Source: Okapia johnstoni (lineage: Eukaryota; Chordata; Mammalia; Artiodactyla; Giraffidae). Taken from it: DNA of 64,000 bases. The notes beneath the pieces were generated by a model. That model was not told the DNA's origin. It searched no databases and saw only the letters and a program-made list of their open reading frames with translations. The position numbers and the translations under genes were made by a program. Where the stretch lies: the NCBI GenBank assembly GCA_024291935.2, contig CM044312.1:74791001-74855000 (forward strand). The letters are read 5' to 3'. Below are positions 46,551-58,107 of the stretch, piece after piece (position 1 is the first letter of the stretch; each line of letters opens with the position of its first letter).

Positions 46551-46738
46551 AGATTGATTATATTCTTTGCAGCCAAAGATGGACAAGCTCTATACAGTTA
46601 GCAAAAACAAGAGTAGGAGCTGACTGTGGCTCAGATCATGAACTCATTATTGCCAAATACAGACTTAAACTGAAGAAAGTAGGAAAAACCACTAGGCCAT
46701 TCAGGTATGAACTAAATCAAATCCCTTATGATTATACT
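46551..46738 (+). mobile_element. BovB endonuclease C-terminal fragment
   Basis: Forward BovB. Within the frame 46469-46750 it encodes IDYILCSQRWTSSIQ, GADCGSDHELIIAKYRLKL and TTRPFRYELNQIPYDYT. The SDHEL sequence is the conserved SDH motif of AP-like endonucleases, here outside any complete protein. The fragment stops within the coding region at 46738; no reverse transcriptase or 3' end follows. Confidence 0.88.
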
Positions 46739-46779
46739 TACCTGATGTAAGAGGAAAATCACGACACACTAGAGAAGAC

Positions 46780-46870
46780 ATGTCCTCACAAAGAAGATGG
46801 TACTTAGCTAGGCTTTAAAGAATGGGTAGATTCTGAATAAGCATACTGAAGCAGAAGAAAACAGTAAAGT
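46780..46870 (-). repeat. L2 relic
   Basis: 'aagatggtacttagctaggc tttaaagaatgggtag' matches the reversed L2 'ggtgacatttgagctgggcc ttgaaggatgagtag' order. Short. Confidence 0.45.
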
Positions 46871-48539
46871 TTGGGAACATGATCTGAGAGTCATATTTAC
46901 ATGTATTTATTATATTAAACTCAGTGATGGTCCAATTAATAGTCTTCAGATTAAAAAAAAAAAGAAACACCTGATTAAATACTGCTTCTTTGTGTGGTTA
47001 AAAGTAATCAACCTGGACTAAAAACACTGTAACTGTTTTAGATTCAAAATGACTTTCAGACCCCTAAATTATATCCAATAGAAGATTTAGTATATGCGTT
47101 ATTTCATTAGAAGGAAAAGGAATGAGAGAAAAAAGAAAAAATACTGTAAATAGACATACACAGAAGAGCTGTGTGTGGCTGGCAGATTCTAGTGTTTATA
47201 AAAGTAGACATTTAATTGGTGAAACTCTTTGCAGAGATAAAAAGAAAAATTGAATCAGGTACGTTCATAGGAGATCCTCCTTTGACATTTGCTTGGAAAT
47301 AGGTATTGTAAAATTTCAGTACCTTGTGAGTATAACACAATTAGTAAGATTAACCATTTTCTATACATTCAATAGATATAACTTCAGTGTCAACAATGAA
47401 AATATAAATATGGCACAGACAAGAAACAGATAGTTGAAACAGAAGCCTATGAGCTCCATATCTGAGTAATAATAGAAAATGCATTAAACAAGGGAGACTA
47501 TTGATACGTTTGTTGGCAGAATTGTTTTATACTTTAACCCCGATTTTAACTGTAAAACACTCTCATTTTAAAATAAGACACACACACATGCAAATAATAC
47601 ATAAACATACAATATTAAAAAATACTTTCTTATATTCTTTAAATTGAGCTCCAGTTAATATCAAATTATCATTACTTATATTTAGTACCTTTTCTGAGAA
47701 CAAGCTTCCTTTGCACATGTAATTTATACATCACTCAAAGAGAATTCTAGGCTTTTTAATAATAATTTATGCTGCACTTGGTGATATAACAAACACTGAA
47801 TTCTTAATAAAGACCTTTCTTGACTTTAATAGTTGCCATAAAAATTAGGAATACTTTAGTTACTTGTGTCCCACTTTTAAGTTTTTCCTTCACAGGCATT
47901 AAAAATAAATCTGTAAAGCAATCACAGTCAAAACTATTATGTTTTTCTCTTGAAATCCTTATTAGATCTAGCTGTTCCTAAGAGGGAAAGGGAGCTGGAA
48001 TGAACTTCAAAGGATGGAGCATGTCTGACATATATATAAGCACTACCAAGACTCCCTGTGGTTTAAAAGAAATTTTAATGGATAGTATTAATTCTTGACA
48101 GTTTTATTTCTAATGTCATCTGGTTGAAATAAAAGAGCCACTGTCAATTTAGAGAATGAGGAGAGTAAAATGAGAAAAGCAGTGTAATCTAGGAATGAAA
48201 TCTAATGCACTTAAAGGTGTTTTTTTTTAATTGAAAGGAAAAAAATAACTTGGTCTCTGAAAACATTGACTTTCCAAATTTCAAATTAATAGTAAATACA
48301 TATTTTACATCTTTCCCCCCCTATTTTACATAAAAATGCAGTAATGCCTCTTTAGAAGCTCTCTTGTTGATGAAACATATTGTTTTTGGCACCTTTGATT
48401 ACATGAGGTGATGTGCCTGACAAATAGGTTTCAGTTTCTCTGAAGTGCAAACAGAATCCATTTCTACTTTGCTCTTACACACCTTTTGCAAAATCATTAA
48501 CAGTAAGTGAGGGTGGTCCGAGACACCTTAGGTTCACAA
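46871..48539. other. Repeat-poor unique sequence
   Basis: About 1.7 kb without a recognised mobile element, unusual for this window. No long frame. It leads directly into the GC-richer element at 48540-48790. Confidence 0.55.
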
Positions 48540-48790
48540 TGAATAGTCAATGAAACAATATGGGTAGGTCATTTAATACAGTTGTAATCGATTGCTGCTG
48601 TTGCCTTTCTGGCCAAGCTGTTGTGCAGGAACAGATTTTTAATTAAATAAATAGCTGGGTCGACAGGCAGGTGCGCCTGGGCAAGCAACCTGCCCCGGGA
48701 TTTGGTTTGCAGCAGTTGCTTGGCAACACAACACAGGCAGCCTCCGAACAACAGCTGCACCCTCTGTTAACAGCGAGCAGATGCTCACAC
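48540..48790. promoter_or_regulatory. Candidate conserved regulatory element
   Basis: A non-repetitive, GC-richer island in AT-rich DNA with six CpGs (48589, 48661, 48674, 48696, 48745, 48774), where surrounding kilobases have few. Visible motifs: TTAATTAA homeodomain-type site (48639-48646), GTTGCTTGGCAAC (48715-48727) close to the RFX X-box, CAGCTG E-box (48752-48757) and GTTAAC (48766-48771). A reverse frame (48569-48760) is open but not gene-like. The composition resembles a distal enhancer; conservation cannot be tested here. A small exon is the main alternative. Confidence 0.4.
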
Positions 48791-49050
48791 CTCAGAGAAT
48801 GGCTTCAGAAATAATGATTTGTGAAGAATAGTATGTGGAGCTCTCTAATAAATAGGAAAAAAATACCCGAATGATAAAGGTCAAAGATATTCTGGTCTGT
48901 TATAATGAACATGAATTTGGATCTGGTGAAATTATCAGAAAACAATAAAGATAAAATATTATCATAGCTAAAAAAATAAGCTTCTATTCTGCATGAGGTA
49001 AAGTGAGAGGTTTTTCATATACATTATCTCATTGAATTCTCAAAAAAAGG

Positions 49051-49610
49051 GAGTGTGGCTGCATTTCAGCAGATGAGACATGAAATTTCCGGGCATTTAA
49101 ATCACTTAAAAATGTAAAGTTTTCACTATTATTTTAGTGTGCTAATTTAAAGTTGTGCTGAAAGTAGGAACCAAAGATGTTTAACATATCACATGAGAAA
49201 ATACACGAAATATAGTAACTGTTACTACTAGCAACTGGTGGCCATGTCTGTTTATAAAGACATTTCTCAAGCTGTGTCTATAGGCTCATGCTTGAATTTA
49301 ATATAACCGAAAGTTTCAGTAATTTGATTTGCTATGGCCAAATTAAAAACAGTATAAAAAGAAGGTCTGGAAATTCTTAATCTCTGTACTCATAAGGTTG
49401 TATAATTAGGTTGTGACAAACCAGAACCTCCTACTATTTTATTCTTATCTGATTATTCCGTGTCATGAACACATGGCTCCAATTTTAATGTTTCTCTTGG
49501 TACAAATTCAGTAGAAGGGAATCATTAGAGGGTTGTCTATTTGCATTTTGATAGAATTTTAAAATTGTTTCAACATTTATTTTAAAATTTATAAGATCTG
49601 TATTTTACAA
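49051..49610 (+). repeat. Direct duplication, copy A
   Basis: Roughly 560 bases matching 52468-53023 in the same orientation, with several long identical blocks such as 'gtaaagttttcactattatt', 'agcaactggtggccatgtct' and 'acaaaccagaacctcctact'. By eye about 85% identical with small indels. The sequence matches no repeat family I know. Confidence 0.9.
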
Positions 49611-50452
49611 GAGGCTTAATTTTTTTCAGGCAGTTTATGAATAATATATTTCCAGTCCAGCATCCTATGCACATATGGGCTATGAGGGCCAAAGTACAGA
49701 TATAAGTTACATAATCACACTGAAAAACCTGTCTTCTTTCACAACGGCACCCATATGTACAATGTGCTCCTCTTTTCCCTTACCTTACAAGTAATGAAAG
49801 TTGAGTAATGAGGGAACTCTGCTATAAAAATACTTAAAGTCAAAATTTTCATTTTGAATGGTTTTCTTCAGTAAATAAAGTATATTTTCCTTCAAAGATA
49901 TGTTTAAATATAAAAACACATCTTCACAAATATTCTTTGATCATCCTAATATTTCTCTATGAATATTTAGATGAAAGATATTGACTCATTTTCCCTTTCA
50001 AAGCTTTAAAAATGTAAGTTATCAAAACAACCTTTTATGCTTTATCACATTTTTGAATAGGTACAGTTCTTATAGAAGAAAATAAAAACAACAAAATCTC
50101 ACTCCAACAATTAAATATATAATTTTGTGCTACAGCAATAAGATTAATTTAATATAGAATAAGTATACTAAATTAATCCTTACTGGGTCAACAAGTAAGT
50201 TTTGGGTAATCTAGATAGTGTTTATTTCCTGTTCTTTTCCAAGATACAAACAAACATAATGAATGAGACAATATACATATGAAAAGTTGGATGCCCTTAA
50301 AATTAAATTCCTGAGAGAATAGTACTGTTTTTATTTTTTTAAAGAGGGCAATGTTTACTGATTAGACACATTGTTGAATTCCAGAAAAAAACCTCCACTC
50401 TCATTTATCCTTAAGACAGACCTACAGAACGACTGTCATCCAAAAATTTTCA
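49611..50452. other. Unique sequence between duplication and L1 nest
   Basis: About 840 bases, AT-rich, no gene or recognised repeat. It has no counterpart after copy B. Confidence 0.6.
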
Positions 50453-51001
50453 AATAATAAATGCTGTAGAAAATGGAACCTCCTTACACTGTTGGTGGGA
50501 ATGTAAATTGGTAGTGTAGTCACTATGTAGAACAGTATGAAGGTTCCTCAGAACTAAAAATAGAACAACTCTGTATGATCCAGCAATCCCACTCCTGAGT
50601 GTATACCCCAAGAAAACCACAATTCAAAAAGAGACATGCAGCCAATATTCACTGAAGCACTATTTGTAACAGATATAAAACAACCTAAATGTCTATCAAC
50701 AGATGAATGGATAAAGAAGATGTGGTACATGTATACACAATGGAATATGAGCCGTAAAAGTGAATGAAATAGTGCCATTTGCAGAGATGTGAATAGACCC
50801 AGAGACTGTCATACAGAGTGAAGAAAAAAAATATGTAATATTGCTTATATGCGGAATCTAGAAAAATGATACAGATGAACTTATTTGCAAAAGCAGAAAT
50901 AGAGACACAGATGTAGAGAATTTATGGTTACAAAGGCGGGAAAGAGGGGTGGGGTGGGGTGAATTGGGAGATTGGGATTGACACATATACACTACTATAC
51001 G

Positions 51002-52292
51002 TGTGTGTTAGTCGCTTAGTCGTGTCCAACACTTTGCGACTCCATGAACTGTATAGCCCTCTAGTCTCCTCTGTCCATGGAGTTCTCCAGGCAAGAATAC
51101 AGGAATGGCCCTCAGAATGGGAGAAAATAATAGCAAACAAAGCAACTGACAAAGAATTAATATCCAAAATATATAAGCAACTCAATACCAGAAAAACACA
51201 ACCCAATCAAAAAGTGGGCAAAAGACCTAAACAGACATTTCTCCAAAGAAGACATACAGATGGCTAATAAACACAAGAAAAGATGCTCAACATCATTCAT
51301 TATTAGAGAAATGCAAATTAAAACCACAATGAGGTATCACCTCATGCTGGTCAGAATGGCCGCCATCAGAAAGTCTACAAACAATAAATGCTGGAAGGGT
51401 GTGGAGAAAAGTCAACCCTCTTAACAGTGTTCATGGGAATGAAAACTGGTACAGCCACTATAGAGAACAATGGGGAGATTCCTTAAAAAACTGCAAATAG
51501 AACTGCCATATGACTCAGCAATCCCACTGCTGGGCAAACACACCAAGGAAACCAGAACTGAAAGAGATACATGTACCCCAGTGTTCATTGCAGCACTATT
51601 TATAATAGCTAGGACATGGAAGAAACCTAGATGTTCATCAGTAGATGAATGGATAAGAAAGTTGTGGTGCATATACACAATGGAATATTACTTAGCTATA
51701 AAAAGAACGCATTTGAGTCAGTTCTAATGAGGTTGGATGAACCTGGAGCCTATTATACAGAGTGAAGTAAGTCAGGGAGAGAAAGACAAATACTGTATAT
51801 TAACACATATGTATGGAATTTGGAAAGACAGTACCAATGATCCTACATGCAGGGAAGCAAAGGAGACACAGATGTAAAGCACAGACTTCTGGACTCAGTG
51901 GGAGAAAGCAAGGATGGGGTGATTTGAGAGAATAGCATTAAAATATGTGTATTATCATATGTACAACAGATGACCATTACAGGGCAGGGCACCCAAAGCC
52001 AGTGCTCTGGGACAACCCCGAGGGACAGGGTGGGAAAGGAGGTGGGAGGGGGGTTCAGGATAAGGAGGGGGGGCACATATATACGTGTGGCTGATTCATG
52101 TTGATGTAGGGCAAAAACCATCACAATATTGTAAAGTAATTATCCTCCAATCAATAAAATTAATTAATTAAAAAGAAAGAATACTGGAATGGGTTTCTAG
52201 TATTTCCTTCTTCAGGGGATCTTCCCAACCCAGGGATCAATCCCAGGTCTCCTGCTTTGCAGACAGATTCTTTACCACTGAGCCACCTGGGG
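51002..52292 (-). mobile_element. Bov-tA SINE, split by a younger L1
   Basis: Reverse SINE: the BovB part 'tgtgttagtcgcttagtcgt ... gttctccaggcaagaatac' lies at 51002-51108, and the tRNA-side part 'gtttctagtatttccttctt ... ctttaccactgagccacctg' at 52193-52292. No clear TSD is preserved in the outer L1. Confidence 0.93.
51109..52176 (+). mobile_element. Inner, youngest L1 with TSD
   Basis: Forward 5'-truncated L1, 1,068 bp, from 'cctcagaatgggagaaaata' to the A-rich tail. TSD aagaatacaggaatgg (51093-51108) and aagaatactggaatgg (52177-52192), 15 of 16. ORF2p C-terminal segments at 50959-51267 ([19 protein letters not shown]) and 51470-51727 (ELPYDSAIPLLGKHTKETR, IYTMEYYLAIK) are in different frames, so the frame is broken. 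The 3' UTR carries a G-rich tract at 52028-52076. Confidence 0.95.
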
Positions 52293-52467
52293 AAAGAGGT
52301 AACTAATAAGAAGCTACTGTATAGCACAGGGAACTCAGTATTCTGTGGTGACCTAAATGGGAAGGAAATCTAAAAGAGGACATATATATATCTATAACTG
52401 ATGCACTAACGCAACATTGTAAAGCAACTATACTTCAATAAAAATTAATTTTAAAAAATCTTCTAAG

Positions 52468-53023
52468 GAAGTATGACTATATTTCAGCAGATGAGACATG
52501 AAACTTCAGAGAATTTAATTCACTTATAAATGTAAAGTTTTCACTATTATTTTAGTGTGCTAACTTAAAATTGTGTTGAAAATAGGAAGCAAAGACAGAA
52601 TGCTTAATATATTACAAGAGAAAATAATATAGTAACTGTTACTACCAGCAACTGGTGGCCATGTCTCTTTATAATGACATTTCTCATCCTGCATCTATAG
52701 GCTCATGCTTGAATTTAATACAACCAAAAGTTTCAGTACTTTGATTTTTTATAGCTAAATAAAAAACAGTATAAAAAGGTCTAGAAATTCTTAACTTCTG
52801 TACTCATAAGGATGTATAATTAGGTTGTGACAAACCAGAACCTCCTACTATTTTATTCTTATCTGATTATTCCATGCCATGAACACATGGCCCCAATTTT
52901 AATGTCTCTTTTGGTATAAATTAAATAGAATGGAATCATTAGAGGCCTGTCTATTTGCATTTCAGGAGAATTAAAAATCGCTTCATTATTTATTTTAAAA
53001 TTTATAAGATTTGTATTTTACAA
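52468..53023 (+). repeat. Direct duplication, copy B
   Basis: Second copy of 49051-49610, starting seven bases after the outer L1 tail and ending where 'gtattttacaa' gives way to unrelated sequence. Offset from copy A about 3.4 kb. Confidence 0.9.
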
Positions 53024-54139
53024 CTAATACTCAAACAACTCAACTTATTCACTCATCAGTGTCACGTGAATTGAGGACAAGGTATAAGAAATGCCTTCTC
53101 CAATTGCATTTTTAGATTAAGTCGATCATGTAGAGTTTTTTTCAGCATCAGAACCAGGTCCTCTAGGTTATGCAGGTAAATTTATTAATAATTTGTAAGG
53201 GGATAAACTGTCCTCATGGTTAACCTTCTTCAAGGAGATCAATATGAATCCTTGACTTACAAAACCAACAGAAAAAAATATACTAAATGACTTTATTATA
53301 TAAGGTTTAAAATGTCTAATGTGAATAAGACTATCACTACGAAAGAGAAAAGTGAAAATCTGCCTTTGTATTGTAATTTAAGGAGTTCTGTGAGTATATC
53401 CTAATGCGAGGTAATGAGCATACTTTGGTATTACTGCTAAAAAGACAGTTCATTTTAACCATAAAAAACATAAGATAAAGTGAAATCGAGGGGTATTTCC
53501 AACATAATCTACCAGTATCTTTCAAAAAAGGTCTTGAAATAAAAGAAAGACCAAAGAGTTATTCCAGACTTAAAGAAGATTACGGGCAAATTATAATTAA
53601 ATTCAATGTGTGATCCTTGATTAGATCCTGGACTAGAAAAAAGACGTCAGTGGGGGAGCTGAATAAGGTCTACGATTAGAAAATATGAATAGTATTATAT
53701 CAATATTAATTCCCTGATTTCTTTCATTTTACTGTGGTTTTATAAAATGTGAACATTTAAGAAATCTAGTGGAAGGGTAAACAGGAATTTTTTAGGTTAT
53801 TTTTGCCTAACTGTATATATGATTAATTACAAAGGAAAAAACTAGTCTCTAACATCAAGTCATTGTTGGGTACAAGTCAATATCTATTAAGAAAGAGTCC
53901 TATATTAAGCTCTTTTTAGCATCAAGATCACTTTCTTGGTAATGATGACTGATGTCACTAAGGATAAAAGGAAATATATACGTATACATGTGAATTAAAC
54001 CAGATTTTCTGAAAGTAAAACGGGGAGTTATTAGTATTGGTACAACAGGAGTAAACAAGGAGTGTTCAGAGCAAGCTGGAGTGTATGGTTATCCTATATA
54101 GAAAAGAACATTCTGGATTTACTGAGAAACACACTATAA
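53024..54139. other. Unique sequence without a gene
   Basis: 1.1 kb. No recognised repeat and no supportable frame. Confidence 0.6.
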
Positions 54140-54240
54140 TAAAAACACCTCATCCATCTTACCAATTTTTGTATTCCAACCATTTCGCATAGTGCCTTGC
54201 ATATACTAAAAAGTCAATACACGTTTATTGAATCACACAG
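54140..54240 (+). repeat. L2/MIR-type 3' end
   Basis: 'gcatagtgccttgcatatac taaaaagtcaatacacgttt attgaatcaca' matches the common L2/MIR end 'cagtgcctggcacatagtag ... aataaatgtttgttgaa'. Confidence 0.6.
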
Positions 54241-54522
54241 AGGCTTGGCAAAGAAGTCAGCTTCCTATGGGGGGAAAAATGGCATATTTTATCTGTTACA
54301 CAGTTTAATGTGGGACTGGCTGGCTTTATTTACTGAGTTAGTAAATGAAGTTTAGGAAAATGTCTTTCTCACTCTATTGTATTTTTAGAATTATTCACAC
54401 CCTTGGTATTTATTACCACATATATGATAAAAATCCAAGACCCAGATGACCCTGTCAACTTAGCAGGAGCCTCAAAAAGAAAGGAATGAGTAGTAGGACA
54501 TTCAGTAGAAATGCTAGAAATT

Positions 54523-54541
54523 TCTGTGTGTGTGTGTGTGT
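54523..54541. repeat. (TG)n microsatellite
   Basis: About nine TG units, followed by T-rich sequence. Confidence 0.88.
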
Positions 54542-54544
54542 TTT

Positions 54545-55235
54545 TAAGGGTGTTTTTTGTTATTTTTTTTTAAGAGAAAGCATAAGCAATGAGTCATTAT
54601 TGAATAGAGAAACTACTTTGTAGAAGGCAATCTAATTGTTGAATGTGCCTGCTGGTGGGGCAAATGAGAAAATCTTTGAACACTACTAGTTCCCAAATTC
54701 TCTCTCATGACACATAAACAAAGCCTCAACATTCAATCGAGCAATTCATTCAGAATCCAGTGCTATGTCAAAACGATGGCCAAATGCTACTTATTAAACT
54801 GTTACTATCTTTTGGTAATTAAGAATATAGTTTTCCTATGTTTCCTTTTAGTAAAAAACATATTTTCATATATTTCTTTCTTTAATTAAATATAATTAAA
54901 TTTATTTTTAAATTAAAAGTTAAATAGATAAAATATATTTATTTACTATATTTCTGTCTTTCACAAATAATACCAGCAAATCTTTGGGCTGCTTTAGACT
55001 GCATGAAGACAATACAGTTCATTCCCCCAGACAGGTTAGCATTCTCAGGCATGAATTCTATGTATAATTATTACTAATTTAAAGGAGTGGGTGTCACTTT
55101 ACCCTCCCTGACTAACAGTCTCAGATTAAGGAATAATTAATTAAGCTTACATGTTTGTGATAACGTTAAATAATGAGAATGGGCAAAGATTTTGTTTTCT
55201 ATGCTTACCACTTGGACCAATAATGTTATATTCCT
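54545..55235. other. AT-rich unique spacer
   Basis: Very AT-rich at 54850-54960 (attaaatataattaaattta). No gene. Confidence 0.6.
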
Positions 55236-55488
55236 CTGCTGCTAAGTCGCTTCAGTCGTGTCCAACTCTGTGCGACCCCATAGACGGCAGCCCGTCAGGC
55301 TCCCCCGTCCCTGGGATTCTCCAGGCAAGAATACTGGAGTGGGTTGCCATTTCCCTCTCCAACACATGAAAGTGAAAATTGAAAGTGAAGTCACTCAGTC
55401 ATGTCCGACTCTTAGCGACCCCACGGACTACAGCCCACCAGGCTCCTCCGTCCATGGGATTTTCCAGGCAAGAAGAGTACTGGAGTGG
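55236..55488 (-). mobile_element. Bov-A2 SINE, head truncated
   Basis: Reverse two-unit Bov-A2 beginning 'ctctgctgctaagtcgcttc', with linker 'catgaaagtgaaaattgaaa' and ending 'gtactggagtgg'. The last ~20 bases of the element are missing. CpG wording is well kept. Confidence 0.95.
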
Positions 55489-55665
55489 TACGAATATTTA
55501 TTTATTTAAAATACAAAATGATTTATGAAAAGTCTGGGTGAGAATGGCAGCGTGTCATTAGACCATATGAGCTTAGTAAAACCTTTACAAGAATTTTAAA
55601 CTTTCATTTAGGAAAAGTCTCTTGCTTAAAAACACGATAAAAGAAATATAAGTATTTATACACTA

Positions 55666-55883
55666 CTTGCTCAGATACTCAGTCATGTCCAACTCTTTGT
55701 GACCCTATGGACTGTAGCCCACCAGGTTCCTCTGTTTATGGGAGTCTTCAGGCAAGAATGCTAGAGTGGATTGTCATTTCTTCTTCCAGGGGATCCTCCT
55801 AACAGATGGATCAAACCCATATCTCTTGAGTCTCCTGAATTGGCAGGTGGATTCTTTACCACTAGTGACACCTGGGAAGCCTG
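55666..55883 (-). mobile_element. Bov-tA SINE with TSD
   Basis: Reverse copy from 'cttgctcagatactcagtca' to 'ctagtgacacctgggaagcc'. TSD tttatacacta (55655-55665) and tttagacacta (55884-55894), one mismatch. Confidence 0.94.
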
Positions 55884-56177
55884 TTTAGACACTAGGATTA
55901 TATTTATCTGAACTATGAATATAGATGGCTGACCACAGACTCTAACTAAAAAAAAAAATCTTCAACGATATTTTTACATTTCAGAAAAATGGCTTCTCAT
56001 TTCCCCAAGGAAAAAGAAATCCGTAAACAAGCTTAAATATTTATTCTCTATCTTGAATAAGCGGATCTCTAACTGACACTGAATAGGAAAGGTAATATTT
56101 AAAGATACTCTTAAAGAGATGGGAATACCAGACCACCTGACCTGCTTCCTGAGAAATCTGTATGTAGGTCAATAAGC

Positions 56178-57138
56178 AACAGTTAGAGCTGGACATGGAA
56201 CAGCAGACTGGTTCAAAATCGGGAAAGGAGCATGTCAAGGTTGTATACTGTCACCCTGTTTATTTAACTTATATGCAGAGTACATCATGCGAAATGTCAG
56301 GCTGGATGAAGCACAAGCTGGAAACAAGATGCCAGGAGAAACACCAATAACTTCATATGCGGATAACACACCCCAATGGCAAAAAGTGAAGAAGAACTAA
56401 AGAGCCTCTTGATGAAAGTGAAAGAGGAGAGTAAAAAAGTTGGTTTAAAACTCAACATTCAGAAATCTAAGATCATGGCATCTGGTCCCATCACTTCATG
56501 ACAAATATACGGGGAAACAATGGAAACAGTGAGAGACTTCATTTTCTTGGGGCCAAAGTCACTGCAGATGGTGACTGCAGCCATGAAATTAAAAGACGCT
56601 TGCTCCTTGGAAGAAAAACTATGATTGACCTAGACAGCATATTAAAAAGCAGAGACATTACTTTGCCAACAAAGGTCCATCTAGTCAAAGCTATGGTTTT
56701 TCCAGTAGTCATGTACGGATGTGAGAGTTGGACTATAAAGAAGGCTGAGTGCCGAAGAATTGATGCTTTTGAACTATGGTGTTGGATAAGACTCTTGAGA
56801 GTCCCTTGGACTGCAAGGAGGTCCAACCAATCAATCCTAAGGGAAATCAGTCCTGAATACTCATTGGAAGGACTGATGCTGAAGCTGAAACTCCAATACT
56901 TTGGCTACCTGATGCGAGGAGCTGACTCATTAGAAAAGACCCTGATGTTGGGAAGGATTGAAGGTGGGAGGAGAAGGGGACAACAGAGGATGAGATGGTT
57001 GGATGGCATCACCAACTCGATGGACACGAGTTTGAGTAAGATCGGGAAGATGGTGATGGACAGGGAAGCCTGGTGTGCTGCAGTCCATGGGATCACAAAT
57101 AGTCAGATACAGCTGAGTGACTGAACTGAACTGAACTG
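56178..57138 (+). mobile_element. BovB LINE, reverse transcriptase to 3' end
   Basis: Forward 961-bp BovB from 'acagttagagctggacatgg' to the terminal repeat 'ctgaactgaactgaactgg'. It includes the reverse-transcriptase box QGCILSPCLFNLYAE (56235 onward) and the active-site position 56356-56367, which reads tat-gcg-gat-aac: YADN, the second aspartate lost. The 5' two thirds are absent. Confidence 0.95.
56498..57124 (+). pseudogene. BovB ORF2 C-terminal frame, longest in window
   Basis: The longest open frame in the window, 208 codons, ending at the natural BovB stop. It covers the part after the reverse-transcriptase core: [74 protein letters not shown], the Arg-rich [12 protein letters not shown] and an altered end (NSQIQLSD for KSQTRLSD). 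The apparent start Met is internal and follows a frameshift near 56500. The upstream catalytic region is in another frame and lacks the second active-site Asp. A retrotransposon relic, not a host gene. Confidence 0.9.
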
Positions 57139-58107
57139 GACGTTCAAATGGAGGGATGGCCAGAGACTGTTAATTATGCTACACAAATTTCCAAGACATG
57201 AGGAATGTTCATTCATCAGAAGCAATGCAACTGAAGATTTTTTTTAAAGCAAAATATTTTCTTCATTAAAGATGACTTCAAAACCTTACTTCTTTAATCC
57301 GTATATTTCTCAGAAAGCATAGCATATCTGTGATCCTAAGCACTATACAGTAGTTGAGGGATTGAGCATGGTGGGAAAGGAATAGAAAATGGAAAGGAGA
57401 GTTAGATATTATTTCTTCCTTCTTTTTAAAGCTCAGACAAAAAGGAGAGTAGCGCGTTTGAAAGAGTCTATATTCCTAGAGATAGATGATATGCAAATAA
57501 ACAGTATTTTATTGCTATTAAATTTTTCTGGGCCAGGTACAAGTCATGTATGGAAAAATTTTCCATTTTATTCACAGTTTAAACATGAAGAAACGGTTAA
57601 AACTGGGTCATTTGTTATTTAAACTTAAGTACCTTCGCTTTTGCTGCCATCCATTTCCCACATTAGGTATAGTCCTAGTCTCATGAGACATAGCCCTATC
57701 CCTAGTCTTAGTAAATGTCAACTGCAACTTAAATGTATAATATATCACAATGGGTTGTCTTGATAAGCCTTTAAAAGCATTATTTCCTAGTGATCATAAT
57801 ACAGAAGCACATAAACAGAGGATTTGAAATGAGTTCCCTCTTGAATACTCAAGGCCTTTAGGTAGGCAGGTGCTTGTTTGTTTACATAAACCACAGAAAT
57901 CACCTATAAAGCTTTCAAAAATACTGACATCCAGTATTTTTTACTGGACAGACCAATTAAATCAAAGTCTCTGGGCTGGAACCTGTGAAACAGTATTCTT
58001 TAGATTTTTTTAAAATTCCTGAGATGCTCGTATTGAGCACGGGTTGAGAAACAATGCTGTAAATGCTTTATTAAGGATTAGGCTCTCTTAGTAATGGGTT
58101 CTTGGCT
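57139..58107. other. Unique sequence without a gene
   Basis: About 1 kb. The frame 57389-57622 has no recognisable product and no gene context. Confidence 0.55.

Larger units (their letters stand above)
50453..52461 (+). mobile_element. Outer older L1, split by nested insertions
   Basis: The ORF2 end starts 'ttacactgttggtgggaatg' and runs to 'acacatatacactactatac' (50453-51001). It resumes 'aggtaactaataagaagcta ctgtatagcacagggaa' and ends 'gcaactatacttcaataaaa' (52293-52461). The missing middle equals the two nested insertions. Confidence 0.93.
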
